This document shows, one piece after another, positions 52,657 through 61,747 of a stretch of DNA of 64,000 nt. How positions within the stretch are numbered: position 1 is the first letter of the stretch; the number at the start of each line of letters is the position of its first letter. The DNA lies in NCBI RefSeq assembly GCF_900091725.1, contig NZ_FMBW01000063.1:62001-126000 (forward strand), given 5' to 3'. Origin of the DNA: Streptomyces sp. DvalAA-43 (GTDB lineage: Bacteria; Actinomycetota; Actinomycetes; Streptomycetales; Streptomycetaceae). Both the position numbers and the translations under genes were made by a program. Under the pieces are notes generated by a model. The model was not told where the DNA came from. It saw only the letters and a program-made list of their open reading frames with translations, and did not search any database.

Positions 52657-53130
52657 TCAGCCTCCTTCGAGCTCCTGGCGCACGGTAGCGGCGATGCGGG
52701 TGAGTGCGGCCGCGAGGTGGCGGCGCTGAGCGGCGCTGAGCGGATCGAACACGAGCCGCTTCACCTGCGCGACGTGCTCCGGTGCGCTCTCGACGAGCTT
52801 CTGCCGGCCGGCATCGGTCAGGGCGGCGAGGGTGTACCGACCGTCGCCGGGGTCGGGGCGGCGGGCGACCCAGCCGCGGGCTTCGAAGCGGTCCATCGCC
52901 TTCGACAGGCGTGGCTGGGTGCTGTCGCACACCCGGGCCAGGTCACTGAGCCGCATCGCGGCCTCGTCGGCCATGGACAGCTGGGCCAGGACCCCGTACT
53001 CGAAGTTGGAGATGCCCGCATCTCGCTGCAGTTGGCGATCGAGGGCCGCCGGGAGAGCGATGACGACGGTGAGCAGAGCCTGCCACAAGTCCTGTTGGCC
53101 GTCGTCGAGCCAGGGTGACTGGGTGTCCAT
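52657..53130 (-). CDS. MarR family regulator
   Basis: A 157-aa winged-helix regulator: NFEYGVLAQLSMADEAAMRL, then LARVCDSTQPRLSKAMDRFE as recognition region and a wing with RRPDPGDGRYTLAALTDAG. ATG 53130 is chosen for a normal length; ATGs at 53139 and 53142 are possible. The region upstream carries four related palindromes between this gene and the dioxygenase gene, so it probably represses both. Proteins of this type often sense phenolic or quinone compounds, which fits the dioxygenase and quinone reductase genes opposite. Confidence 0.9.
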   Translation of the reverse strand: MDTQSPWLDDGQQDLWQALLTVVIALPAALDRQLQRDAGISNFEYGVLAQLSMADEAAMRLSDLARVCDSTQPRLSKAMDRFEARGWVARRPDPGDGRYTLAALTDAGRQKLVESAPEHVAQVKRLVFDPLSAAQRRHLAAALTRIAATVRQELEGG

Positions 53131-53142
53131 GAGCCCCATCAT

Positions 53143-53237
53143 ACGTTCCCAGGCAACTCGCATCACTTGCCCAGGCAAGTCTTACTGGGCTACCTTTCAA
53201 CTTGCCCAGGCAAGTAAAACAGCGTGCCTGGGCAAGT
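53143..53237. promoter_or_regulatory. Four-site MarR operator array
   Basis: Perfect palindromes ACTTGCC-CA-GGCAAGT occur at 53165-53180 and 53200-53215. A third, imperfect site with an exact GGCAAGT arm lies at 53222-53237, and a weaker fourth at 53143-53158. Centre spacings are 22, 35 and 22 bases. They fill the gap between the MarR gene and the dioxygenase gene. Confidence 0.85.
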
Positions 53238-53253
53238 GAAGGAGCTGATTTCG

Positions 53254-54150
53254 ATGACCACCACGAGCAGCCTGGCCTCCCCGAACGGCCTGACTTCCCC
53301 CTTCCCGTCGCGCACACCTGCCGCGGCGTACGACGACCTCCTTGCCCGGGTCCTGCCACAGGCGCGCGAGCAGCGGGTGTGGAACCCCTCCGACGGGCCG
53401 CTGCCCAGCCTCTTCGTCAGCCACGGCGCCCCGTTCACCCTCGACGATCCGCAGTGGCTCGGCGACCTCTTCCACTGGGCCCGGTCAATGCCCAAGCCCC
53501 GGGCCATCGTTGTCGTCTCGGCCCACTGGGAACGGGCACCGGCCGCCATATCCGGCGCCGCGGCCGGCACCCCGCTCTTCTACGATTTCAGCGGCTTCCA
53601 CCCCCGCTACAAGACCCTTCCCTACGCGACCCCGGACGCCACCGACCTGGCTCGGCGACTCACGGGCCTGCTGGGCCGGACACCGGTGCACGAGTTCGCC
53701 GACCGTGGCCTCGACCACGGCGCCTTCATCCCGCTCATGGCCATGTACCCCGCGGCCGACGTCCCGGTCGTGCAGCTGTCGATGCCCAGCCTCGACCCCA
53801 GCGCTCTGCTCGAACTCGGGGCACGCCTGCGGCCCCTGCGCGAAGAAGGCGTCCTCGTTCTCGGCTCGGGCTTCATGACGCACAGCTTCGCCGTCTTCCG
53901 GCGGCCGGAGCTGACCGCCGACACCACGGCATTCGACGAATGGGCCGTCGACGCCCTCGCCCGGGGCGACGCCGACGCCCTCACCGACTACCGCAACAAG
54001 GCGCCCGGCGCAGCGGTCGCCCATCCGACGGCCGACCACTTCGTCCCGCTGCTGCTCGCCGTCGGCGCCGCCGATGACCCCGGCAGCGCCGTGAGCGCCA
54101 TCGACCGCATGGTGATGGGCAACTCCACCCGGTCGGTGCAGCTGATCTGA
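53254..54150 (+). CDS. LigB/DODA-type extradiol dioxygenase
   Basis: A 298-aa class III extradiol ring-cleavage dioxygenase-like protein of the 4,5-DOPA dioxygenase group. Metal-binding and acid-base His are visible in LFVSHGAPFTL, VVSAHWE and LDHGAFIPL; the conserved FYDFSGFHPRY segment is present. ATG 53254 has AAGGAG ten bases upstream; an in-frame ATG at 53224 falls inside an operator and is rejected. It probably acts on catechol-type compounds. Regulated by the divergent MarR protein through the operator array, and followed by a quinone oxidoreductase gene 80 bases later. Confidence 0.93.
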   Translation: MTTTSSLASPNGLTSPFPSRTPAAAYDDLLARVLPQAREQRVWNPSDGPLPSLFVSHGAPFTLDDPQWLGDLFHWARSMPKPRAIVVVSAHWERAPAAISGAAAGTPLFYDFSGFHPRYKTLPYATPDATDLARRLTGLLGRTPVHEFADRGLDHGAFIPLMAMYPAADVPVVQLSMPSLDPSALLELGARLRPLREEGVLVLGSGFMTHSFAVFRRPELTADTTAFDEWAVDALARGDADALTDYRNKAPGAAVAHPTADHFVPLLLAVGAADDPGSAVSAIDRMVMGNSTRSVQLI

Positions 54151-54230
54151 ACACCTCGACGTGCTCCACCTGCCCGGCTGATCGCCTCATCCGTAGGCGA
54201 CACCCTCACTACACCCTGGAGGAAAGTGCC

Positions 54231-55166
54231 ATGAAGGCAATACGTTTCCACGAGTTCGGCAGCAGCGAGGTCCTGCGCTACGAGGACGTCGACCGTCCGG
54301 TCCCCGGCCCCGGGCAGGTGCTGGTGCGGGTGGCGGCCACGTCGTTCAACCCGGTCGACGACCACATCCGCGCCGGTGTCCTGGCCGAAATGATCCCGAT
54401 CACTCTCCCGTACGTGCCGGGGATCGACCTGGCGGGCACCGTCGCCGAACTCGGCGCGGACGTGACCGGCCTGGAGGTCGGCGACCGGGTCGTGGCGATG
54501 CTGCCCCTCGACTCCGCCGGCGGCGCCGCCGAGTACGTGCTCGCCCCGGCCGAGTCCCTGGCCCCGGCACCCCGGACGATCGAGCTGGTCGACGCCGCGG
54601 CGCTGCCGCTGACCGGCCTCGCGGCCTGGCAGACGGCGTTCGATCTCGCCGAACTGAAGCCCGGTCAGACCGTCCTGGTCAACGGGGCGGGGGGCGCGGT
54701 CGGCAGCCTCGTGGTGCAGCTCGCCGTCGACGCGGGGGCGCACGTGACCGCGGTGGACGCGCCGCGGCACGCCGACCGCCTTCGGGGCTACGGCGCGGAT
54801 CGGGTCGTCGGCCCCCTCGACCTCGCCGCGGGCCCGGCCGCCGTGGGCGGTCCGTTCCAGGTCGTGGTGAACCATGTGCGCGTCTCCCCGGAGCAGCTCG
54901 CGCAGCTGACGCACTACGTCGCCGACGGCGGGGTCGCCGCCAGCACGGCCGGCCCGATTCCCGAGGACCCCGCTCGGGGGGTGCGCAGCGCGAGCCTGTG
55001 GGTCCGCAGCGACGGAGCCCAGCTCGGCGAGCTGGTCGCCAAGGTGGACGCCGGCAGGCTCCAGCTCCAGGTCGCCGACCACCGCCCGGTGGCCGAGCTG
55101 GCCGCCGTGCATGAGGACGCCGGCGCCGGGCGACTGCCCGGTAAGACGGTCGTACTCGCTCCCTGA
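54231..55166 (+). CDS. NADP-dependent quinone/zinc-less alcohol oxidoreductase
   Basis: A 311-aa medium-chain dehydrogenase of the quinone oxidoreductase group without zinc ligands. Start MKAIRFHEFGSSEVL; substrate loop SFNPVDDHIRAG; nucleotide-binding VLVNGAGGAVGSLVVQLA at about residue 145. It ends in GRLPGKTVVLAP as usual. A GGAGGAAA site precedes the ATG. It reads with the dioxygenase gene, and the pair may detoxify quinones or enones under MarR control. A strong terminator follows. Confidence 0.93.
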   Translation: MKAIRFHEFGSSEVLRYEDVDRPVPGPGQVLVRVAATSFNPVDDHIRAGVLAEMIPITLPYVPGIDLAGTVAELGADVTGLEVGDRVVAMLPLDSAGGAAEYVLAPAESLAPAPRTIELVDAAALPLTGLAAWQTAFDLAELKPGQTVLVNGAGGAVGSLVVQLAVDAGAHVTAVDAPRHADRLRGYGADRVVGPLDLAAGPAAVGGPFQVVVNHVRVSPEQLAQLTHYVADGGVAASTAGPIPEDPARGVRSASLWVRSDGAQLGELVAKVDAGRLQLQVADHRPVAELAAVHEDAGAGRLPGKTVVLAP

Positions 55167-55189
55167 TCGCCCCCCCTGACCGCACCCGA

Positions 55190-55231
55190 CCGGGCCGCCC
55201 ACCGTTCGCCTTTCGCCGGTGGGCGGCCCGG
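55190..55231. terminator. Strong bidirectional terminator
   Basis: A 15-bp perfect stem (55190-55204 with 55217-55231) and a 12-base loop. It lies between the convergent quinone oxidoreductase gene and the agmatine deiminase pseudogene. Confidence 0.9.
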
Positions 55232-55281
55232 GAGTTCGACGGCGGCCGCACCGCGCCCCTTCGGCACCGGCAAGGCCATGG

Positions 55282-56324
55282 TCAGCGGGCCGCGGAGGCG
55301 GGTCGCCGTCCGTCCGCGGCAGGTGCCCCGGTGGGCGCGGGTCGGGGCGGACGGGCCGGGATCTGCTGGGTCGCGCAGTGGATGTTTCCGCCGCCGAGGA
55401 GCAGTTCCCGGGTCGGTAGTCCGACCACGGTGTGCCGGGGGAACACCCGGGAGAGTACGGACATGGCCTGGTCGTCGTGGGCAGGGTCGAGCAGTGGGGC
55501 GAACAGGTGGTCCGCGGTGAGGTAGAAGTTGCAGTAGGACGCGGCAGTCGGGCGGACCCGCGGCCGTCGCCCGCATCGCCGGATCCGCCGCCCGGGGAGC
55601 GGCCGCGGGCGGGAGGACGGACGGCGTCGACGCCGCGCGCCTCCTCGTCGCTGACCAGGAGCGGTCCTGGCACGTGCAGCTTCTCCACCCGTAGCGGGCG
55701 GCCCTCGGCGTCGGTCTGGCCCTTGAGTTGCTCCAGCGCGGCGGCGCCGCGTTCGTATTGCGGGTCCCGTTCGTCGTCGGTCCAGGCGAGGCAGACCACG
55801 CCCGGAGCGGCGAAGCACGCCAGGGTGTCCACGTGGCCCCTGGTCGTGTCGTACGCGAGCCCCTGGCCGAGCCAGATGACTTGGGTGACCCCGAGGCAGT
55901 CGCGCAGCAGCGCCGTCATCCGGTCCCGGCACGGGTCCGGGTTGCGGGCCGGGTCGAGCAGGGTCTCGGCGGTGACCAGGCAGGTCCCGCGGCCGTCGAC
56001 ATGGAACGCGCCGCCTTCCAGGACCAGCGGCGCCCGGTAGCGCTCGGTGCGGGTCGAGTCCAGCACCTTGCGGGCGTACTGGTCGTCGGTGGGCCAGTAC
56101 GGGTACTGGTCGCCGTAGCCGTTGAAAGGGAAGTCGACGCCGCGACGCCGCCCCTCGGCGTCCACCACGAAGGTCGGCGCGACGTCGCGCGCCCAGGCCG
56201 GCCAAGCACTGGTCTCGACCACCCGGACCCGGCAGTCGAGCACCGCGCGGGCGTGCGGGTGCGGTTCCCACTCCGCGGGCATGGCGAAGCCGTCCGCAGC
56301 CGGGGTGCTGTCCAACGTCCTCAT
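55282..56324 (-). pseudogene. Agmatine deiminase / peptidylarginine deiminase-type gene, frameshifted
   Basis: The N-terminal part in one frame has FAMPAEWEPH, WARDVAPTFVVD, VDFPFNGYGDQYPYW, LVLEGGAFHVDG and GHVDTLACF. The rest, including the catalytic-Cys segment GGGNIHCATQQIPA, is in the next frame. The break is near 55541: restoring one G in CTGCCGCG would give RLPASYCNFYL, exactly the family sequence. In addition about 50 residues are missing between EWEPH and the WARDVAP segment compared with the family. The ATG at 56324 has AAGGAG and overlaps the end of the upstream gene's true frame. Intact enzymes convert agmatine to carbamoylputrescine. Confidence 0.85.
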
Positions 56325-56975
56325 GCCGTCGGCTCCTTGGGCCGAGGGGATGACGGTGGGGTGGCACGGCGCCGATTCCAGAACATCCAGGCGACCAGGA
56401 GCGGCAGCACCACGAACTCGATGGCCGGCCCGGAGCCGGGCGACCACATCCACCGGCAGCACGAACACCAGGACCATCCGCACCGTCGCCTCGACGACGA
56501 GCCCGGCGCCCAGCACCAGGGTCTCGACGATGTGCGCACGGTGTGCCTGAGGGGTGTCCGGCCGCCCGCCGTACAGCTTGGACGCGAGGTACGCCGTGGC
56601 GGGCGTCGAGGTGGCGCAGCTGCCGAGGAACACCAGACCGGCCAGGCCGCTGGTCAACGGGTCGCGGGTCAGTAGCAGCCGCTCGTCGTGGACGGCGGCG
56701 GCCAGCGCGAGCATCACCCCGTACATCACCAGGATGTAGAACGCCAGGCCGTCGATCCTTCCGCCCAGGACCGTGGTGAGCAGCACCCAGCATCCCGCCA
56801 CGATCGTCGCGGCCAGCAACGCGTGCAGGGTGCCGATCCCCAGGGCGGTGAGGCTGTAGTAGGCGAGCGGCGACACGCCGAGGTCCAGGGCGAGACGGCC
56901 GATCCTCCGCAGGCGACCTTGAGTCCCCCGTACCGGTCGGGTCTCCTCCGTCGCGCCGGAAGCGCTTTGCGTCAC
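56321..56975 (-). pseudogene. VC0807-like membrane protein gene, frameshifted
   Basis: A membrane protein of about 218 residues with several helices (LGIGTLHALLAATIVAGCW, LAFYILVMYGVMLALAAAV, GLVFLGSCATS, VEATVRMVLVFVLPVDVVA). Its last 40 residues (GPAIEFVVLPLLVAWMFWNRR) are in another frame. One extra base near 56425 separates the two. The true frame ends at 56321 overlapping the deiminase ATG as ATGA, showing the two were once coupled. GTG 56975 is a likely start, just after an operator-like palindrome; ATG 57011 is an alternative. Confidence 0.75.
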
Positions 56976-56980
56976 AGTAA

Positions 56981-57001
56981 TGATAAAAACTTTACGTATC
57001 A
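56981..57001. promoter_or_regulatory. TetR-type operator and promoter region
   Basis: TGATA (56981-56985) and TATCA (56997-57001) form a 21-base inverted repeat in a locally A+T-rich stretch just before the membrane protein start. It lies between the TetR pseudogene and its presumed target. Confidence 0.5.
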
Positions 57002-57102
57002 CAGCCGTCATACAAAGAGGTCGCGCCGGCGCGGCCCTCAGCGGCACCGGGCGCACCGCGGGCTGGGGTGGGGTGAGGTAGGACGGGCGGGCGGGCGAGT
57101 GC

Positions 57103-57745
57103 CTACGCGACCGGCCGGTCGTCCGCGACCAGCAGGTCGGACAGGTGGGCGTCGAGCGCCGCGGCGCACCGCTGCGCGTCGCAGAGGTTCGAGTGGAGGA
57201 CGGCGGCCAGGCTCAGCCCGTCCAACAGCGAGGCCAGCCGCTCGGTCTCCGCGTCCAGGTCGCGGCCGGGACGCAGCGCGCCGCCGGCATCGAGACCGTC
57301 GAGGATCCGGCGTATGAGCGCGCGCTCGCCGGTCGCGGCCCAGCGCGAGAGCCCGGCGAAGGCCGCGTTGGTGCGGGCGGTGACGACGAAGTCGAGGAAG
57401 ACGGCGACCTCGGCCCGGCGCCGCTCGTGGAGCGGCAGCAACTCGCCGAGCAGGGCGGCCGCGAGACGGCGCTGCTCGGCGCGGGTGTGCCGGCGGAAGT
57501 CGCCGATGTCCTCCAGACGGGTACGGAGCCGTTCGCTGAGCCGGTCGAGCATCGACCGCATGGGCGAAGGTCATCAACTCCTGCTGACTGTCGAAGTAGT
57601 GGCGCGGCGACCCGATGTTGAGCCCGGCCTCGTCGGCGACCGCGCGCAACAAGGCGCGTTGCAGCCCCTCTCGGACGGCGACCCGGAAGAGGGCATCGAC
57701 GACGGCATTGCGGCGGGCGACGGGATCCACACGTTTCGGCACCAC
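57103..57745 (-). pseudogene. TetR family regulator gene, frameshifted
   Basis: The DNA-binding half (ALFRVAVREGLQRALLRAVA, DEAGLNIGSPRHYFDSQQEL) is in one frame and the ligand-binding half (MRSMLDRLSERLRTRLEDIG to the stop at 57103) in another. The switch lies at GCCCATG near 57560; removing one C joins them as LMTFAMRSMLDRL, a normal TetR sequence. Either the gene is inactive or the sequence has an error here. Confidence 0.85.
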
Positions 57746-58479
57746 ACGAACACATCCCGGGCGTGCGGGGCGTTCCGCCGGGTGCTCTGTCGTTCCTCGT
57801 CGATCCTCGTGGGGTGACGCCGGGCCCGTCGTGAGCCGACGGCGGTGTGTCGATGCCTACACCGAGGACGGAGTGGGGCGGGCGGCACCGGGCCGTCCCC
57901 GCTTGGAAACGGGGGGCGGTGGTGAGACCGCGCCGCGGAAGACCGCGTAGGTCCCCAACGGGATCGTGGACAGCGATTCCTCGTACTGAAGGCGAGCCAG
58001 CACATGCCGCCGTCCAGGAAGTCATGCCGGGCGAAGTCCAGGAGAGTGCCGACCCGTTCGCGCTGCCGCGACCACCGCCACCACGGTCGCAACGCCACAC
58101 GCGCTCTACCCCAGGGTGGCGCCCATCAGCCTCCCGCCCGACCGGCGGACTCTCGCGACGGCATGCCGGCCATGACGGTCGGCGCCCCATCGCACTTCAC
58201 CCAGGGCCGCCTTCGGCAGAGTCCACCTCATCAGGCGCCGGGCTTTCCCCGACGCCGAAGGCAGTCGCGGCCCTATCGGTATCCGTACGGCGGGCAAGTA
58301 CAGCATTCAACGGGCAAGGGGCATATTTCACCCGGAACCCCTGCCATGCAGGGCTCACGGGTTGTTGCGCGGAGAGCATCCAGCGCGCCTCCCTCGCAGT
58401 CGACTACGAAGAGTATTGGATCAACTACGCAGATGCCGTTCGGCGCCTGCACACCCCCACGCTCATGGAGTTGATTCCT
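57746..58479. other. Intergenic region, no gene seen
   Basis: About 730 bases between the TetR pseudogene and a small secreted protein. Open frames here have no ribosome sites and no recognisable protein; some may be remnants. The 3' end should carry the promoter of the secreted protein gene. Confidence 0.45.
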
Positions 58480-58755
58480 ATGCGTATGCGTACTTTCACG
58501 CGAGCCCTGGCCATCGGCGCCCTCGCCGTCCCGGCCCTGATCGGCTGCGCCGGCCTGGCTTCGGCCGACGAGGGCCTCGACGCGAACTTCGGCAAGGGAC
58601 AGTTCGTCGCCAACGAGAACGGCGCCGGAGTGGCTGACACCAACTCCGTCGTCAGCCCCGACGGCGTTCAGCACACCTCCTTCTGGATCTGGTCCGACGA
58701 CAATGGCGTGTCCGGTTCGTTCAACGGCTCGGGTGCCACCTGGAAGAAGAGCTGA
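58480..58755 (+). CDS. Small secreted protein
   Basis: A 91-aa exported protein of unknown function. Signal peptide MRMRTFTRALAIGALAVPALIGCAGLASA, with either signal peptidase I cleavage after ASA or a lipobox-like LIGC. The mature part (about 62 residues) is small and Gly/Asn/Asp-rich: FGKGQFVANENGAGVADTNS, then SFWIWSDDNGVSGSFNGSG. ATG 58480 has GGAG nine bases upstream, formed by another ATG (58465). A 12-bp hairpin follows 16 bases after the stop, so it is a single-gene unit. Confidence 0.8.
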   Translation: MRMRTFTRALAIGALAVPALIGCAGLASADEGLDANFGKGQFVANENGAGVADTNSVVSPDGVQHTSFWIWSDDNGVSGSFNGSGATWKKS

Positions 58756-58770
58756 CCGTCGACGCGTCCT

Positions 58771-58803
58771 CGCACCAGGGGTACAACGCTCACCCCTGGT
58801 GCG
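58771..58803 (+). terminator. Hairpin terminator
   Basis: Perfect 12-bp stem CGCACCAGGGGT (58771-58782) with its complement at 58792-58803, nine-base loop, directly after the small secreted protein gene. Confidence 0.88.
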
Positions 58804-59008
58804 GGGGATCGGGAACCCGCCGACGCTCGGCGACCGGTGGAAGCCGGGGCCCGCAGGACAGCATCCGTGCCGCCGCCCCGGACCGGCACGCAGCTGCCGG
58901 CGCCGTCCGGGGCCAAGTCGTGCGGCCAGGCAGTTTCGTTCGAGTCAGTGTGTTCTGGCCGTACCTGCCGATCGCCTTGGGAGCGCGCTGTCCAACTACA
59001 GTGCAGGC

Positions 59009-59467
59009 ATGACAATCCGCAGGGTCATGCCCAACGTCGTCACTGAGGACATCGAGGAGAGTCGGAGCTTCTACGGCGATTTCCTGGGCATGGACGTACG
59101 TATGGACGAGCCGGGATTCTTGATGCTGGCCTCGCCGAGCAACCCCACCGCGCAGATGACAGTGGTTTCACCAGCGGCGGAGTCCTGGGACCCCGACACC
59201 TGTCGTACGGCGATGGCCAAGGAACAGGGCCGGCTCGGTGAGGTCGCCGCGATCGAGGCCAGCCTCGCTGCCGCAGAGCAGAAGCTCGCCGCCATGCACG
59301 ACCTCGCGGCCCGTCACCCCACCGTCCACCTCGGCATGCCCGATTTCCGTGGCGTGGTCGCGCGCATCGACGCCGAACAGCGACTCGGCCGGTACTCCTT
59401 CCAGCTTCCCGACCTGCCCGGCGGCCTGCGTCCGCTGCGAGACCCGGACGCGGCCGAACGGACGTGA
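59009..59467 (+). CDS. VOC/glyoxalase-like N-terminus joined to an unrelated tail
   Basis: A 152-aa protein. The first 60 residues are a vicinal-oxygen-chelate half-domain (MPNVVTEDIEESRSFYGDFLGMDV, with LMLASPSNPTAQMTVVSP following). The rest is not VOC-like: a charged helix of coiled-coil type (GRLGEVAAIEASLAAAEQKL), then HLGMPDFRGVVARIDAEQRL and YSFQLPDLPGG. The usual second VOC strand set with its metal ligand is therefore missing. It may be a chimera left by a deletion. The start has no strong ribosome site. Convergent with an isochorismatase-like gene. Confidence 0.6.
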   Translation: MTIRRVMPNVVTEDIEESRSFYGDFLGMDVRMDEPGFLMLASPSNPTAQMTVVSPAAESWDPDTCRTAMAKEQGRLGEVAAIEASLAAAEQKLAAMHDLAARHPTVHLGMPDFRGVVARIDAEQRLGRYSFQLPDLPGGLRPLRDPDAAERT

Positions 59468-59697
59468 ATCGGGTGCGGGTGGCATTCGCCGCCGGGGCTG
59501 TCCCGGCGGTGACGTGTGCACTGGTCACCGGATCGTAGGGTGCCAGGAGACCTGACGTCGGCTGAGGTTGCGACGGCGACGAGCGGCGGGCGGGTGCGGG
59601 TAGGCGGCGGTGAAACTCCAGGCCGCCGCTGGGGTGTGGGCGGCCACCACACCGGGTGGGTGCGGCGGCCGTGGGTGGGATCGGCTCGTGGTTCGAG

Positions 59698-60297
59698 TCA
59701 GTCAGCCCCGAGCAGGGCCCGCAGCTCGGTGGTGTCGATGATGTGGGCCCGTGAGGGGAAGACGCGGTGGAGCAGGACGTCGTGGACTTCGGTGTCTGGG
59801 TCGGCGACGCCGTCGGACAGGACGTAGAGCTGGTAGTCGCGGTCGGCCGCGTCGATGACTGTGGACAGGACGACTCCGCTGGTACTGACGCCGGAGACGA
59901 CCAGAGTGGTGATGCCGCGCTCGCGTAGCTGCTGGTCGAGGTCGGTGGTGGACATGCTGCCGTGGCGGATCTTGCGCACGATGATGTCGCCGTCCTGGGG
60001 AGCCAGGCGCTCGTGGACGGCAGCGGCAGGGTCCTTGTGGTGCATGACGCGGTGTTGGGCCAGCGGGGCGAAGGACTTGTTGGAGGCCGGGATCGCGTCC
60101 CATTCGGCCTCGGTGAAGCCGACGCGTACGTAGGCAATGGCGCCGCCGTTCGCGCGAACGTCGGCGATGGCCCCTTCCACGCGACCGAGCAGGGCGTTTC
60201 GGTCCTCGCCTTCGGGCACAACGGCCAGGATCGCGGGCTGGTAGTCCATGACGAGAAGAGCGGTGTGCGCGGGGTCAAGTACGGGGGCAGTGCTCAC
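59698..60297 (-). CDS. Isochorismatase-like hydrolase family protein, catalytic Cys absent
   Basis: A 199-aa protein of the isochorismatase/nicotinamidase fold. The catalytic Asp (ALLVMDYQPAIL) and Lys (VRKIRHGSMSTTDLD) positions are present, but the nucleophile segment reads SGVSTSGVVLSTVIDAADRDY, with Val or Gly where Cys is expected. Proteins lacking the Cys, such as PhzD, catalyse vinyl-ether hydrolysis by acid chemistry. GTG 60297 has AAGGAGAA eight bases upstream; the longer frame is not supported. It is downstream of and on the same strand as an MFS exporter gene. Confidence 0.88.
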   Translation of the reverse strand: MSTAPVLDPAHTALLVMDYQPAILAVVPEGEDRNALLGRVEGAIADVRANGGAIAYVRVGFTEAEWDAIPASNKSFAPLAQHRVMHHKDPAAAVHERLAPQDGDIIVRKIRHGSMSTTDLDQQLRERGITTLVVSGVSTSGVVLSTVIDAADRDYQLYVLSDGVADPDTEVHDVLLHRVFPSRAHIIDTTELRALLGAD

Positions 60298-60393
60298 GCG
60301 ATGTTCTCCTTGCTGGTGGTGTACCTGGTCGACGCGGACGCGCACCGGTGGACCGGCTGAGGGCCGCGGGCTTCAGTGGTGAGTTGCGGTGTC

Positions 60394-61638
60394 TCATGAG
60401 TGGCCGCGGGACAGTTCCGGCTCGTGCTGCGACGTCTGCTCCGGTCGGGGAAGCAGGAGCGGTGTGGTCAGGATGAGCAGTCCTGCGACCGTGAGAGCGG
60501 TGCGTGGGCTGGTGACGTCGGCGAGCAGCCCCGCGAGCGCGGTGAGGACGGCGACAGACGCCTGCTGCCCGATCGACCAGGCCGACAGGGTGCGGGCGAC
60601 CAGATGCTTGGGAGTGTGTTCGAGCCGGTAGGTGGCGAGCACCGGGCTGTACAGGCTCATGTTGATGATGATCGCCAGCTCGACGGCCATCACCGTGACG
60701 AGGCCGACGACGCCGGGACGGACAAAGGCCAGACCGATCAGCCAGATGGCGCGCAGGGTGCCGACTGTCCGGAAGACCCAGTGCCGGCCGAAGCGGGCTA
60801 CGACACGGCGGGCCAATCGTGAGCCGATGAGTCCGCCGAGGCAGGGGGCGGCGAAGGCGAGGGCGTACTGCCAGGGTGGGAACCCGAGCTGGCGGAGCAG
60901 GAGCACGGCCAGCAGCGGCTCGGTGGCCATGATCAGACCGGCGACGAGCATTTGGTTGAGGTAGAGCGGCCGCAGACCGGGGTGGCCCAGGATGTGTCGC
61001 CAGCCGTCGAGCAGTGCGCCCGCCCGGATCGGGCTCTTGTCGGTCGTTCGCGGCGCTTCTTCCTGACCGCGGATCGCGGTGATGCCCAGCGCGGAGAGAA
61101 GGTAGCTGAGCGCGTCGGCCACCACGGTGGTCACCGGCCCGAACAGGCCGATCGCCGCCCCGCCCAGTGGTGGCCCCACCGCGATGGAGCTCCAGTTCGT
61201 GGACTCGAACCGCGCGTTGGCGACGAGAAGGTCGTCCGGCCGTACAAGGGCCTTGAGGTAGGCGCCGCCGGCCGCGTTGAAAGCGATCTTGGCTGCGGCG
61301 ACCACGGCCGAGACCACGAGCAGTTGGACGAAACCGAGCCACCCGAAGGCGTAGGCGACCGGGATCGTCGCCATGGCCGCAAACCGGGCCAGGTCCATCA
61401 TGACCATGACCTGGCGCTCGCGCCGGAACTCCACCCACGGCGCGAGCGGCACCGCGATCAGCGCACCCACCGCAGGCCCCACCGCGGACAGCGTGGACAC
61501 CTCAGCAGGTCCGGAATGCAGCACCAGCACGGCGATCAGCGGCAACGCCCCGAACCCCAGCCCGGACCCATACGCGCTCACCGCATAGGACGCCCACAGC
61601 CAGCCGAACCGCCGGCCCAACCGTCTCCTGCCCACCAT
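60394..61638 (-). CDS. MFS transporter
   Basis: A 414-aa membrane protein with about twelve helices, of the MFS drug-efflux or enterobactin-exporter (EntS) style: SYAVSAYGSGLGFGALPLIA, the loop EFRRERQVMVMMDLARF, then GPPLGGAAIGLFGPVTTVVAD and the second half from LYLNQMLVAGLIMAT. ATG 61638 follows AAGGGGAG by 11 bases; an in-frame TTG at 61674 is a weaker choice. The C-terminus is polar. It is divergent from a LysR regulator and followed 96 bases later by the isochorismatase-like gene, which together suggest an aromatic-acid linked function. Confidence 0.9.
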   Translation of the reverse strand: MVGRRRLGRRFGWLWASYAVSAYGSGLGFGALPLIAVLVLHSGPAEVSTLSAVGPAVGALIAVPLAPWVEFRRERQVMVMMDLARFAAMATIPVAYAFGWLGFVQLLVVSAVVAAAKIAFNAAGGAYLKALVRPDDLLVANARFESTNWSSIAVGPPLGGAAIGLFGPVTTVVADALSYLLSALGITAIRGQEEAPRTTDKSPIRAGALLDGWRHILGHPGLRPLYLNQMLVAGLIMATEPLLAVLLLRQLGFPPWQYALAFAAPCLGGLIGSRLARRVVARFGRHWVFRTVGTLRAIWLIGLAFVRPGVVGLVTVMAVELAIIINMSLYSPVLATYRLEHTPKHLVARTLSAWSIGQQASVAVLTALAGLLADVTSPRTALTVAGLLILTTPLLLPRPEQTSQHEPELSRGHS

Positions 61639-61747
61639 GCTCAGCGCACTCCCCTTGAGATCCCACCCGAACAAACTGACGTTGACCGATGAGAGATAAG
61701 CGGGCAGGACAACAGCAGGTCAAACAACTGACCTGCCAGCAATCCAC

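Noticed and set aside
53988..57056. 1022-codon open frame on the minus strand
   Set aside because: It joins pieces of the membrane protein and deiminase with the antisense of the quinone oxidoreductase and dioxygenase genes. Only the first part is real coding sequence and the rest is a high-G+C shadow.
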